Below are positions 1 through 8,600 of a stretch of DNA of 42,418 bases, piece by piece. The notes below the pieces were generated by a model that worked only from the letters and a program-made list of their open reading frames with translations, did not search any database and was not told the origin of the DNA. Source of the DNA: an uncultured Acetatifactor sp. (GTDB taxonomy: Bacteria > Bacillota > Clostridia > Lachnospirales > Lachnospiraceae); the NCBI GenBank assembly GCA_910589655.1, contig CAJUTJ010000098.1, positions 1-42,418 on the forward strand. The letters run 5' to 3'. Within the stretch, counting starts at the first letter, position 1; each line of letters opens with the position of its first letter. A program made the translations under genes and the position numbers.

Positions 1-80
1 CGAGGCGTTTCGTGCTCCCTTGCACGAAATCCCGAGACTGCTGTGCGCCAAACCCGCTGTCCTTACGGGTTTGTGTGCAT
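1..80 (+). repeat. Divergent core of repeat family A
   Basis: The order of elements matches the family A copies at 3698-3831 and 13969-14123: a GAGGCGTTT lead, a first hairpin (TTTCGTGC / GCACGAAA, 8 bp, at 8-29), a CCCGAG block, a second hairpin (AAACCCG / CGGGTTT, at 50-72) and a TGTGTGCAT tail. The sequence differs but base pairing is kept in both hairpins. The left end lies outside the window, so the terminal repeat cannot be checked. No gene is seen here. Confidence 0.55.
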
Positions 81-85
81 CTTCA

Positions 86-143
86 TAGTAAACCCTCATA
101 CTTTCTTGCATGGTGGTGCAGCCGGTTGCATGAGGGTTTAGTA
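86..143. repeat. 14-bp inverted repeat next to the family A core
   Basis: The arms at 86-99 (TAGTAAACCCTCAT) and 130-143 (ATGAGGGTTTAGTA) pair with one mismatch around a 30-base loop. The arm ends are not followed by a T-run, so this is not an intrinsic terminator. It may be the end of a larger repeat or a separate palindromic element. The rest of the gap, about 144-430, shows no gene I can support. A short open frame at 208-441 has no ribosome binding site and ends in a family A terminal repeat. Confidence 0.5.
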
Positions 144-430
144 AGTTAACATTGGGTAGCGCAGTGTTCCATGCATCGTATACTGTTACACTATACAACT
201 TTAACGTGTGAAAATCAACAAAAATGTATATATAATACCGCAACACGGGGACAACGGGAAATCATGCGTGGAGCATGACACGGCGGCAGCGGAACGGTCG
301 AAGCCTGATCATGCAAGCCGGGATCCGGTCCGGAGGGAATGGTTTGGCGCGGATACCGGCATAGAAGTGCCGCGGGAAAGGGCAAGAGGCAACGGAGATA
401 TATTTCTGTACATAGGTTGCTGTGAACGGA

Positions 431-442
431 GTGAACGGTAAC
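431..442. repeat. Solo terminal repeat of family A
   Basis: GTGAACGGTAAC matches, with one change, the right-hand terminal repeat GTGAACAGTAAC of the full element at 13969-14123. No matching left end was found at a fixed distance. It may mark the right boundary of a decayed element that fills much of 1-442. Confidence 0.4.
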
Positions 443-482
443 GATAGGGCAGCAACTTTTGGTGTTTTATACAAATAATCTA

Positions 483-511
483 TTGTAAAAAGAAAGAATA
501 TTTAGTAAAAT
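483..511 (+). promoter_or_regulatory. Probable sigma-A promoter of the EF-G paralogue
   Basis: TTGTAA at 483-488 and TAAAAT at 506-511 are separated by 17 bases. They lie in an AT-rich stretch about 76 bases upstream of the start codon at 588. The boxes are close to the vegetative consensus but the assignment is by eye. Confidence 0.45.
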
Positions 512-587
512 AATCTCATGGGGTTTTTGAAGTCAGAATTTTTGAGGGCAAAATACCTAAATGAAATATAAAACGGAGGAGCGTAAT

Positions 588-2681
588 ATGAAAGTTTACA
601 CAACCGACAAGATTCGTAATGTTGTGCTGTTAGGTCACGGCGGCAGCGGAAAGACCAGTCTGGCAGAGAGTTTTGCCTATTTGGCAGGAATCACTTCAAG
701 AATGGGAAAGGTAACCGACAAAAACACCATAAGTGACTATGGGAAGGAAGAACAGAAGCGTCAGTTTTCCATTAACACCTCCGTGATTCCTATCGAATGG
801 GAAGGTCATAAGATTAACGTGATCGACGCTCCCGGTTATTTCGATTTTGTGGGAGAAGTGGAGGAGGCCGTCAGTGCGGCCGGAGCGGCCATCATCGTGG
901 TAAACGGCAAGTCCGGTATCGAAGTGGGCACGCAGAAAGCATGGGAAATTTGCGAAAAGTATAAGCTTCCCAGAATTGTCTATGTTTCCAACATGGATGT
1001 GGACAATGCATCTTTCCGTCAGGTAGTGGAGGATATGACCAATCTCTACGGCAAGAAGATGGCTCCCTTCAATCTGCCTATCCGTGAAGACGAGAAGTTC
1101 GTAGGTTATGTCAATGTGATCACGGAATCCGGTAATCGTTGGCAGGGGAAAGAGGTAGTTCCCTGTGATGTGCCCGAGTACAGTAAAGCAAATCTGTCTC
1201 TCTGCCGTGATACATTGATGGAAGCCGTGGCAGAGACCAGTGAGGAGATGATGGAGCGGTATTTCGGAGGTGAGAGCTTCTCCGAGGCGGAAATCAGAGC
1301 GGCGCTGCGCTCCAATGTATGCGACTGCAGTATCGTTCCCATGACAATGGGTTCCAATATTTTGTGTCAGGGCGTTTATACCCTGCTTGATGATATCGTA
1401 AAATATTTCCCCAGCCCTGAGAACAGACAGGTGGCGGGCATTAATATGAAGACCAATGAAATCTACAATGGGGATTATGATTTCTCAAAAGCCAAATCCG
1501 CTTATATTTGGAAGACAATCGTAGATCCGTTCATCGGCAAATATTCTTTGATCAAAGTGAATTCCGGCGTGTTTAAGACGGATGACTTGATTTATAATGT
1601 GGATCGTGACATCGAGGAGAAAATCGGTAAGATTTATGTGCTTCAGGGTAACAAACCTATTGAGGTGCCGGAGCTGCATGCAGGAGACATCGGCGCGCTG
1701 GCTAAATTAACGGCGGCGAGGACAGGAAACAGCTTATCCACGAAGGCAACCACAATTAAATACGGCAAGTTCGATATTTCCACTCCTTATACTTATATGC
1801 GCTATAAGCCGAAGAACAAAGGGGATGTGGATAAAATTTCTCAGGCATTGCAGAAGCTTACCCATGAGGATCAGACATTAAAGGTGGTAAACGATGCGGA
1901 GAACAGGCAGACATTGCTCTACGGCATGGGAGACCAGCATTTGGAGGTCATTGTCAGCCGATTGCTGAATGAATATAAGGTTGAGGTAGAGCTGACTAAG
2001 CCGAAGATCGCTTATAAGGAGACCATTAAGGGAAAATCGGATGTAGAGTACAAATATAAGAAACAGTCCGGCGGACATGGCCAGTATGGACATGTAAAGA
2101 TGCGTTTTTCACCCTCCGATGATTTGGAGACTCCTTTTGTATTCGAGCAGGAGGTGGTAGGAGGCGCCGTGCCTAAGAATTACTATCCGGCAGTGGAGAA
2201 GGGGCTTCAGGAATCTGTGGTTAAGGGTCCCATGGCAGCCTATCCGGTTGTGGGCGTGAAGGCGGTATTGTATGACGGATCTTATCATCCGGTAGACTCT
2301 TCCGAGCAGGCGTTTAAACTGGCGGCCATTCAGGCCTTCAAGAAGGGATTTATGGAGGCAAAACCCATATTGCTTGAGCCTATCGCGTCCATAAAAGTTA
2401 CCGTGCCCGATGCGTATACGGGAGATGTCATGGGCGATTTGAACAAGAGGAGAGGCCGTGTGCTGGGGATGAATCCGTGTGCGGGCGGTAAGCAGGTGAT
2501 TGAGGCAGATGTTCCTATGAGCAGCCTTTACGGCTATTGTACCGATCTGCGTTCCATGACAGGGGGCAGAGGAGACTACGCATATGAGTTTGCGCGTTAT
2601 GAGCAGGCTCCTTCCGATGTTCAGGAGAAGGAAGTGGCGGCTAGAGCTTCTAAAGTTGCGGAAAACAGTGCGGATGATTGA
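588..2681 (+). CDS. Elongation factor G paralogue (FusA2-like translation GTPase)
   Basis: This 697-residue protein has the domain order of EF-G. The P-loop is GHGGSGKT at residues 16-23 and the G3 motif is DAPG at 80-83. Domains II to V follow, including a domain IV block with GHGQYGHV and a domain V block ending in the RRGRVLGM segment. The usual NKxD guanine-specificity motif is replaced by SNMD at 134-137. With the missing ribosomal-protein neighbours, this points to the EF-G-like paralogue family rather than housekeeping fusA. Its substrate step on the ribosome is not established. The start at 588 is chosen because GGAGGAG at 575-581 lies six bases upstream. An in-frame ATG at 561 has no such site. 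A terminator follows at 2719-2744. Confidence 0.85.
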   Translation: MKVYTTDKIRNVVLLGHGGSGKTSLAESFAYLAGITSRMGKVTDKNTISDYGKEEQKRQFSINTSVIPIEWEGHKINVIDAPGYFDFVGEVEEAVSAAGAAIIVVNGKSGIEVGTQKAWEICEKYKLPRIVYVSNMDVDNASFRQVVEDMTNLYGKKMAPFNLPIREDEKFVGYVNVITESGNRWQGKEVVPCDVPEYSKANLSLCRDTLMEAVAETSEEMMERYFGGESFSEAEIRAALRSNVCDCSIVPMTMGSNILCQGVYTLLDDIVKYFPSPENRQVAGINMKTNEIYNGDYDFSKAKSAYIWKTIVDPFIGKYSLIKVNSGVFKTDDLIYNVDRDIEEKIGKIYVLQGNKPIEVPELHAGDIGALAKLTAARTGNSLSTKATTIKYGKFDISTPYTYMRYKPKNKGDVDKISQALQKLTHEDQTLKVVNDAENRQTLLYGMGDQHLEVIVSRLLNEYKVEVELTKPKIAYKETIKGKSDVEYKYKKQSGGHGQYGHVKMRFSPSDDLETPFVFEQEVVGGAVPKNYYPAVEKGLQESVVKGPMAAYPVVGVKAVLYDGSYHPVDSSEQAFKLAAIQAFKKGFMEAKPILLEPIASIKVTVPDAYTGDVMGDLNKRRGRVLGMNPCAGGKQVIEADVPMSSLYGYCTDLRSMTGGRGDYAYEFARYEQAPSDVQEKEVAARASKVAENSADD

Positions 2682-2718
2682 TGCGGAGTCGGATGAATGC
2701 AAGTTTATAGAGTAAGTT

Positions 2719-2744
2719 AAGGGCGGTCATTGACCGCCCTTTTT
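2719..2744 (+). terminator. Intrinsic terminator between convergent genes
   Basis: GGGCGGTC at 2721-2728 pairs with GACCGCCC at 2732-2739 and is followed by five T residues. It ends the EF-G paralogue transcript. The stem also encodes the last codons and the stop (2727-2729) of the minus-strand gene that converges here. Confidence 0.85.
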
Positions 2745-3017
2745 GAGATTTTTCTCCAAGATATCGTTTATTTTTTCCAACTCCTCTTGTGTGCTGTACT
2801 TTTTGACAGACGAGATTGCGGCCTGCATTTCCTGAGGCGTAAAGACGAGATTTTCCTGTTTTGCTTTTTTCATCATGGGCATTAGGAACATCATCATTTC
2901 TTTCTGGCTCTTTCCCTGGCCTTGTGTAAACATTTGCGCCAGAAAATCCAGCTTCTTTGGTGAAATGTCTTTTACCAGTTCATCCGACATCCATTTGGGT
3001 TTTTCCTGCTCCGTCAT
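2727..3017 (-). CDS. Small conserved-looking protein of unknown function
   Basis: The product is about 96 residues, charged and soluble, beginning MTEQEKPKWMSDELV and ending KNLKKGGQ. It has a Met-rich patch (EMMMFLMPMMKKAK), no signal peptide and no membrane segment. I do not recognise a domain. It follows the minus-strand gene at 3077-3499 by a short gap, so the two are probably co-transcribed. Start: an upstream in-frame ATG at 3038 has no ribosome binding site, while the ATG at 3017 has AAAGGA upstream at a slightly long distance. I prefer 3017 but am not certain. The stop lies inside the shared terminator stem. Confidence 0.6.
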   Translation of the reverse strand: MTEQEKPKWMSDELVKDISPKKLDFLAQMFTQGQGKSQKEMMMFLMPMMKKAKQENLVFTPQEMQAAISSVKKYSTQEELEKINDILEKNLKKGGQ

Positions 3018-3076
3018 ATTGAAAACCGTTCCTTTCATAATTTTAGTATTAGGGTTTACCTTTTTGTATCATGTTT

Positions 3077-3499
3077 TCAGGTTTGGTTCCCCATCATCTC
3101 CATAATGGAAGACAAATCCATATTTTCTAAATCCATTCCTTCAGGGAACATTTCCTGCATCATCTGCATGGTTTCCATCATTTCTTTCATTTGGTTCATG
3201 CTTTGCATCATGTTTCTCATATTTTCTACTTTGCTGCGTTCCTCGGGTCCGCAGAAGGGAAGGATTTCGTCCCATACTTTAGTGGTATCGGACTTTTGCG
3301 GAAGGCGGAGGGGCAAGGCATGGGGATGATTTTTGAAAAAGGAGAAGGTGTAATTCAATTCCATTACTTTAATGCAGACGGCTAAAGCCCCCTGTTGCTC
3401 CGGTTTCAGATATGGCAGAAGAACTTTCATCATCTGAATGCGGTTAGTTGTAAAGAGGGAGTCAAATGCAGTAATGCTTCCCAATTCGTTCTCTTCCAT
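3077..3499 (-). CDS. Met-rich protein of unknown function
   Basis: This 140-residue protein has a folded-looking N-terminal half (MEENELGSITAFDSLF onward) and a C-terminal third made of Met-rich amphipathic helix, with runs such as MMQSMNQMKEMMETMQMMQ. It ends in MEMMGNQT. There is no signal peptide or membrane span. The start is well supported by GGAGGG a few bases upstream on the minus strand. It is the first gene of a probable two-gene operon with the 2727-3017 gene. The Met-rich helix could bind hydrophobic partners, as Met-rich M domains do, but that is only an analogy. Confidence 0.65.
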   Translation of the reverse strand: MEENELGSITAFDSLFTTNRIQMMKVLLPYLKPEQQGALAVCIKVMELNYTFSFFKNHPHALPLRLPQKSDTTKVWDEILPFCGPEERSKVENMRNMMQSMNQMKEMMETMQMMQEMFPEGMDLENMDLSSIMEMMGNQT

Positions 3500-3549
3500 G
3501 GAATCCCTCCAATCCTTTCCGGTTTCCCGAGAAAGCAGTATATTATTAT

Positions 3550-3632
3550 CCTATGTAAGGACAGGCGGAGTTATGAATACCTGTCTACATGGGGAAAGGC
3601 TCCCGAGGGAGCCTTTTTTGTCCTGACATAGG
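3550..3632. other. Folded element with 14-bp ends and a terminator-like hairpin
   Basis: The arms at 3550-3563 (CCTATGTAAGGACA) and 3619-3632 (TGTCCTGACATAGG) are inverted repeats with 13 of 14 matches. Inside are a second pairing (GACAGG with CCTGTC) and the GGCTCCC/GGGAGCC hairpin with a T-run at 3595-3619. The outer and inner arms share bases, so the pairings compete. It lies in the 415-bp gap upstream of the minus-strand gene pair. No gene is seen in the gap. Confidence 0.5.
3595..3619 (+). terminator. Terminator-like hairpin on the plus strand
   Basis: AAAGGCTCCC pairs with GGGAGCCTTT around a short GAG loop and runs into six T residues on the plus strand. No plus-strand gene lies upstream within reach. 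It may end a short plus-strand RNA, or it may stop minus-strand transcripts from the Cys-rich gene, although the T-run on that strand is weak. Confidence 0.5.
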
Positions 3633-3663
3633 CTGCAGAATCTGTAATTGCGGATTCTGCAGC
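3632..3663. repeat. 11-bp perfect inverted repeat
   Basis: GCTGCAGAATC at 3632-3642 and GATTCTGCAGC at 3653-3663 are exact inverted repeats with a 10-base loop. It sits between the folded element at 3550-3632 and the family A repeat at 3698. No T-run follows. Confidence 0.55.
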
Positions 3664-3697
3664 TGCTCTCCGCAGGCATATTGTCAGTTGCTTTTCG

Positions 3698-3831
3698 GTT
3701 ACTGTTCACACCCACGCCACCGCGAGGCGTTTTCACGCTTTTTTTGCGTGACAAACCCGAGGGCAACCTGCGCGAAACCGCTGTTTTGCGGTTTCTGTGC
3801 ATGCGTTACTGTTCACTCCGTGACCAGTAAC
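3698..3831. repeat. Family A MITE-like repeat, full copy
   Basis: The ends GTTACTGTTCAC (3698-3709) and GTGACCAGTAAC (3820-3831) are inverted repeats with one mismatch. Internal hairpins are CACGC/GCGTG around a T-run (3734-3750) and GAAACCG/CGGTTTC (3774-3795). The copy at 13969-14123 has the same plan and long stretches of identical sequence. No coding capacity is visible, so it is probably a non-autonomous mobile element. A broken second fragment (CTTTTCACACG then TTTTTTGCGTGATCAA) follows at about 3832-3858. Confidence 0.75.
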
Positions 3832-3914
3832 ACTTTTCACACGTTTTTTGCGTGATCAATCTTTCTGCCGCATTGACTTTTGTGCTTTGCAGGATCAAAA
3901 TGATCTGTGGAGGA

Positions 3915-4205
3915 TTAGCAGCAGCATCCGCCGCCGTTGCCGCCGCAGAAGCAGGAGATCAGGAGGATCCAGATCAGCCAGCTGCAGGAGTTGTTGCCGC
4001 CGAACATACCGGAGCCGCATCCGCAAGAATCATTGCATCCACAGCCGCTGTTGCATCCACAGCCGTTGTTGAAGAGGCTTCCGCCGCCACAGCAAGACAA
4101 AAGCAGGATAATCCAAATCCAGCTTCCACATCCGTTATTGTTCTGTGCATTTGCACATCCGCAGGAATCATTACATCCGCAGTTTGTTGCAGTTAAATCA
4201 CTCAT
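3915..4205 (-). CDS. Very Cys/Gly-rich membrane miniprotein
   Basis: The 96-residue product has 19 cysteines. It consists of two similar halves: Cys-Gly-Cys/Asn-rich stretches (NCGCNDSCGC, NGCGCNSGCGCNDSCGC) alternate with two short hydrophobic segments (SWIWIILLLSCC and SWLIWILLISCFC). It ends in CCC. The start at 4205 is set by GGAGG eight bases upstream on the minus strand. An in-frame ATG 15 bases earlier would overlap that site. I do not recognise the family. Such composition occurs in spore-coat-like and metal-binding proteins and in some modified peptides, but no modifying enzyme lies nearby. Function is unknown. Confidence 0.65.
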   Translation of the reverse strand: MSDLTATNCGCNDSCGCANAQNNNGCGSWIWIILLLSCCGGGSLFNNGCGCNSGCGCNDSCGCGSGMFGGNNSCSWLIWILLISCFCGGNGGGCCC

Positions 4206-4374
4206 TTGATTAACCTCCAAGGTTTATTTATGGTTTATTGTATGCAGGTCTGCTTGTCAATGTTTCCTGAGGAAAAAATCGGCTTTCAGCCGGGAGTTTT
4301 AAGGCTTTCTCATAAAGAATGGAAGTTTTGGATAAAAAAAGCAAAAAAAATTTCCCCATATGTTGATAAAATAC

Positions 4375-4402
4375 TTGAATAAATTTCGACATATAGTAAA
4401 AT
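4375..4402 (+). promoter_or_regulatory. Possible promoter of the sortase operon
   Basis: TTGAAT at 4375-4380 and TAAAAT at 4397-4402 are 16 bases apart and lie about 60 bases upstream of the sortase start. The surrounding DNA is AT-rich. It is the best box pair I can see in the gap between the divergent Cys-rich gene and the sortase. Confidence 0.4.
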
Positions 4403-4460
4403 AGAAGGTATGATAACATTATTATGGGTGTGAGTATAAGATAATATATAGGAAACAGGT

Positions 4461-5648
4461 ATGGAGCAGAAGGTTTTTGTAGTGGAAGGCAGGCAGTTTC
4501 GTACCAAGGGCGATTATGCCCGTGCGGTACATGACAAGGAGCTTATAGATAAGCTCCGGAAAGAAACGGATCTGCAGGATAAGGCACAGCTGGAGAAGCT
4601 GAAGGCCGATTTGAAAAAGGGTACATACAGGTTCATGACGCTTCTGGAACAGGATTTCAGGGATGAAGTGGATGAATTGATTCGAAATGCCGGTGCAGGA
4701 AAGAAGACGTCCGGAAAGAAGGGCAGCCGGAATGCAAAACAGCAAGGCGCCGGCAAGAGCGGACTCAGTCCGGGAGGTATAGACGCTTCGAAGCAGTCTC
4801 AAGGGGAGCCGGAAATTGATGATGCGGTGAAGGAGGAACTGCAAAAGCGGGAGAGACGCAGGAAGCTGATTATAGCGGCCTGCAGCGTGGCAGCGGTGTG
4901 CTGTCTCGGATATTTCGGAATTTATACCTATTATGATTACAGAACAAACAGTACCTATGAGGCGCTCAGTGATTTACGGTTGAATCGTCTGCCGACGACG
5001 GCAGCACCGGCACCGGCAGCAACGCCGCAGTTTACATTGGATGAGACGGCTCCGGAGCCGAAGGAAGTGCTGGAAGAATTTAAAACTTTATTAAATAAGA
5101 ACCAAAAGCTAATCGGATGGCTCAAAATTGACGATACAAATATAGACTATCCTGTAATGCAGACTTCGGACAATGAATATTATCTTGACCATAATCTAAA
5201 TCAGGAATATGATAAGAATGGATCCATTTTTATGGATAAGGACTGTGATGTTCTGCAGCCCAGTACCAATTTTATTCTATATGGGCATCATATGAAGAGC
5301 GGCCAGATGTTCGGCAATCTGGATCGATACAGCAGCGAGGCTTATTATAAGGAACATCCTTATATTCAATTTGATACCATATATGAGAGGGGAACCTATC
5401 AGGTGATGTACGTATTCCGTTCCCATGTATATAGCGAAGAGGAGATTGCCTTTAAATATTACCAGTTCATTGATGTGAACAGCGAGAAGGAATTCGACTC
5501 TTATATGCAGGAGATGGCGGCAATGTCTTATTACGACACGGGGGTAACCGCCGAATACGGGGATCAGCTGTTGACTCTTTCCACCTGTGATTATCAGGAG
5601 AAGGACGGCAGGTTTGTAGTAGTAGCGAAGAAAATCGCAAAGGAGTAA
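4461..5648 (+). CDS. srtB: Class B sortase
   Basis: The enzyme joins sorting-signal proteins to cell-wall peptidoglycan outside the membrane. The 395-residue product has a charged cytoplasmic region (1-135), one membrane span (about 136-155) and a sortase domain (about 200-395). The catalytic residues are His276 in LYGHHM, Cys376 in LSTCDY and Arg384 in DGRFVVV. The spacing and the TLSTCDY context fit class B. The 135-residue cytoplasmic N-terminus is much longer than in classical SrtB and begins with a helical, charged domain. It is followed after six bases by the gene for a PKTGD-type wall protein, so enzyme and substrate are probably co-expressed. Confidence 0.88.
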   Translation: MEQKVFVVEGRQFRTKGDYARAVHDKELIDKLRKETDLQDKAQLEKLKADLKKGTYRFMTLLEQDFRDEVDELIRNAGAGKKTSGKKGSRNAKQQGAGKSGLSPGGIDASKQSQGEPEIDDAVKEELQKRERRRKLIIAACSVAAVCCLGYFGIYTYYDYRTNSTYEALSDLRLNRLPTTAAPAPAATPQFTLDETAPEPKEVLEEFKTLLNKNQKLIGWLKIDDTNIDYPVMQTSDNEYYLDHNLNQEYDKNGSIFMDKDCDVLQPSTNFILYGHHMKSGQMFGNLDRYSSEAYYKEHPYIQFDTIYERGTYQVMYVFRSHVYSEEEIAFKYYQFIDVNSEKEFDSYMQEMAAMSYYDTGVTAEYGDQLLTLSTCDYQEKDGRFVVVAKKIAKE

Positions 5649-5654
5649 AGAAAG

Positions 5655-8600
5655 ATGGCGAATGCTGTTAAGAAAAAGGGAAAGACCAGAAGATTAAAGA
5701 AATCAATCAGAAAAACATTAGGGGCGTTGTTTCTGGCATCGGCTTTGACCGTGGCGGCGATTCCTACGGAGGGGCTTCAGGCAGCAGACGGGGCCCGTGC
5801 CAATACGGGGCCAAGCGTATCGGAGGATGTATTTTCGAAGATGCCTCATGTTGATGAAAATGCAACGATTTATACATACCCTATGGAAGGAACCGGTGTT
5901 ACCTTCCGTTTTGCGTATGTTTCGCCTGAAAACGGAGAAGAGAATTCCGATACCCGTGTGGCAGTGATTTTGGGTTACACCCAGATCGGTAACTTGGAAG
6001 GCGGTACGCTGAGGATACCCGATACGGTGGAGGCTTACAAGAAGTATTCCCTGACCAGTACCGATACCGGTAGTGTGGCGGTCAATATGGATCGTAAGTT
6101 CCTCTATTATATGAGGCGGGAAGAGACAAAGGATGTAAACGGGAATACCGTCTATGAGAGAGCCACGGCATCGGATCCTTACGTGGACGCGGAAGGCTAT
6201 AAGCTGACGGCGCCTTTGGCCCAAGGCGGGGTAAGGATACCTGTGACCCATGAAGTGTATTATCCTTGTTATTATGCGACCCGTACCGTATGGAATAAAG
6301 ATACCATATTATACGAATCCGTATATGATGACAGTGTCAGCGTGTCCAGCGGAGATCCGACAAGCTATAAGGTGTCCTCAACGGAACGTATCTCGGCGGC
6401 AAAGGTAGTCTATATCGGAAGCCAGTATTTGAAGGAGACAGAGTCCGGCGTATGGAAAATTGTCGGTGATGTAGATCAGCCCGAACAAGGTATTTTCTAT
6501 AACCAGACCAATATCACGAACCTGATCGTAGGGAAAGACGTGATGGGTGTGGGTGATTATGCTTTTGCAAACTGCGGTCTGAGGAGCGTTCAATTCGGAA
6601 ACGGTCTGGGCTGTCTGGGTAATTATGCCTTCGCAAACTGCGGCAACCTGACGGATGTGAAGTTCGAATTGAGCTCCAGTGTGTCCGTAATAGGTTCCCA
6701 TGCCTTTAACAATTGTGTCAGCTTGAAGTCCATTGATTTACCCGGAAATATACAGCAGCTGGGTGACAGTGCTTTTGAAGGATGCCAGAATCTGGAAAAC
6801 ATCAAGTTGGTTCACAGCGAATATGCAGGAAGCCTTACGGGAATGGGACAGTCTGTGTTCAAAGACTGTTCGGCACTGACCAGCTTGGAATTCCCTTATA
6901 CTTATGGCACTGCGGTAGATGTCAGTGAATTTGAGGGATGTATAAACCTTTCTTATATTAAAACCAACGGCAATAGCAGCTTTGCATTGAAGGAAGGGGA
7001 TGTACAGGAATTCGGATTTAAAGAGTTCAAGGAAACGGTTCTGAAAGCGTTTTATCTGGAGGGACCTAAGAACGGCGCGTTGCATAAGGTGGCAACGGCA
7101 CAGAGAATTGCCTATAAGTTCAGGGATCCTGACTTGAATATGGATGTCTATGAACTGGTGGTAGACGAGACGGAAGACGGCAGTAACGGTGTGATTTACT
7201 GGGTGAACGAAGAGGGAAGAATCGTAAGATGTGAAATGGAGAATCCCAATGCACAGATGACAACCATCACCCTTCCGGAGGTGGTCGGACCTAAGACAAT
7301 TATCGGTATTGATTCCGGCACGTTCCAGAATAAGTGCTTCTTGAAGAAGATTACGATTCCTGCATCCGTGACTTATATTGCGGAAAATGCTTTCAAGGGC
7401 AGCCATAGCTTAAAAGATGTTATATTTACCGCCGCACAAAATGTGAATACCATCGGCACGGGAGCTTTCAATACACAGGAAGCGGCAACCCATTTGCCGG
7501 GTTGTGGCGGAGTGGAGAAAAAGGATTCTTACCTGAACTTTGTGGGTACCATATCTTCTGCATGCAGGCCTTTTACTTACGCAATGGAGCCTTCCGAGTA
7601 TGTGAATACATCGGCTCAGTACAGAACTTATATTACTTATTACAGCGGATGGCCTACCAATCTGGCCGTGCGGTATAATGAAACGGCAGATTCCAATGAA
7701 TTGATAGATTACCCTACGTTTGCTGAGCTAAGCAGCGGTAAATACAATCCAACGAATTATGCATATATTACACAGGAGCAGGCTACGGCGGCGCTGGAGG
7801 CAGTGAGCAAATATAACAGCGGCGGATCCATGACCGATTATGAAAGGCAGATTATTGATGCCGCACTGAACCTGAACCTGCCCGACGGTATCGAATCCAT
7901 AGCCACCGTAGATGCTTTGACCGGTGAATTGGTTGCGGATCCCGGTACGGTCAGCAACGGTAATGCGGGTTCTAATGTGGTAGGGTTATTTACCTATAAG
8001 GAACAGAAGGATGTAAGTGCGACTCCGTTGAGCAAGAGTTTAACGGCGGAGAGTATCCAGACCATTAATCCGGGTGCGTTTAGAGATTGTACGAATTTTG
8101 TTTCCGTTGAGTTCAAGGGGCCCTTGAAGTCCATCGGTAATTATGCCTTTGATGGTTGTAACAGACTTACAAAGGTAAGTATTTCCGAGTCTGTCAGTGA
8201 ATTGGGACGGCGTCCCTTCACAGGCTGTAAGCTTTTGTCCGATGTGGACTTTAACGGAAGCCAGAAGTTTAAGACCATTGATTCCATCATATATGAAGTG
8301 GATGCAAACGGAAACAAGGAAAAGCTTGTGGAATATCTTTGCGGGAGAAAGGTTCCCACCATCGACGCCGATGAATTGGCGGGATTGAAAGAGATTTACC
8401 CCGAGGCATTTATGAATACAGGGGTTATGACGGTTGATCTCAGCGCAACTAAGATTACCAATGTTCCGGAAAATGCGTTTAGGGAAACGCCGCAGATTTT
8501 CTCCGTTGTATTGCCCAACACCTGCCAGAGCATCAGTAATGCGGCGTTTACGGACAGCTCCATTAAGCAGATCACGATTCCCAGAAGTGTCGTTGTCATT

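Noticed and set aside
208..441. 77-codon open frame near the left end
   Set aside because: It has no ribosome binding site, its composition does not look protein-like and it ends in a family A terminal repeat.
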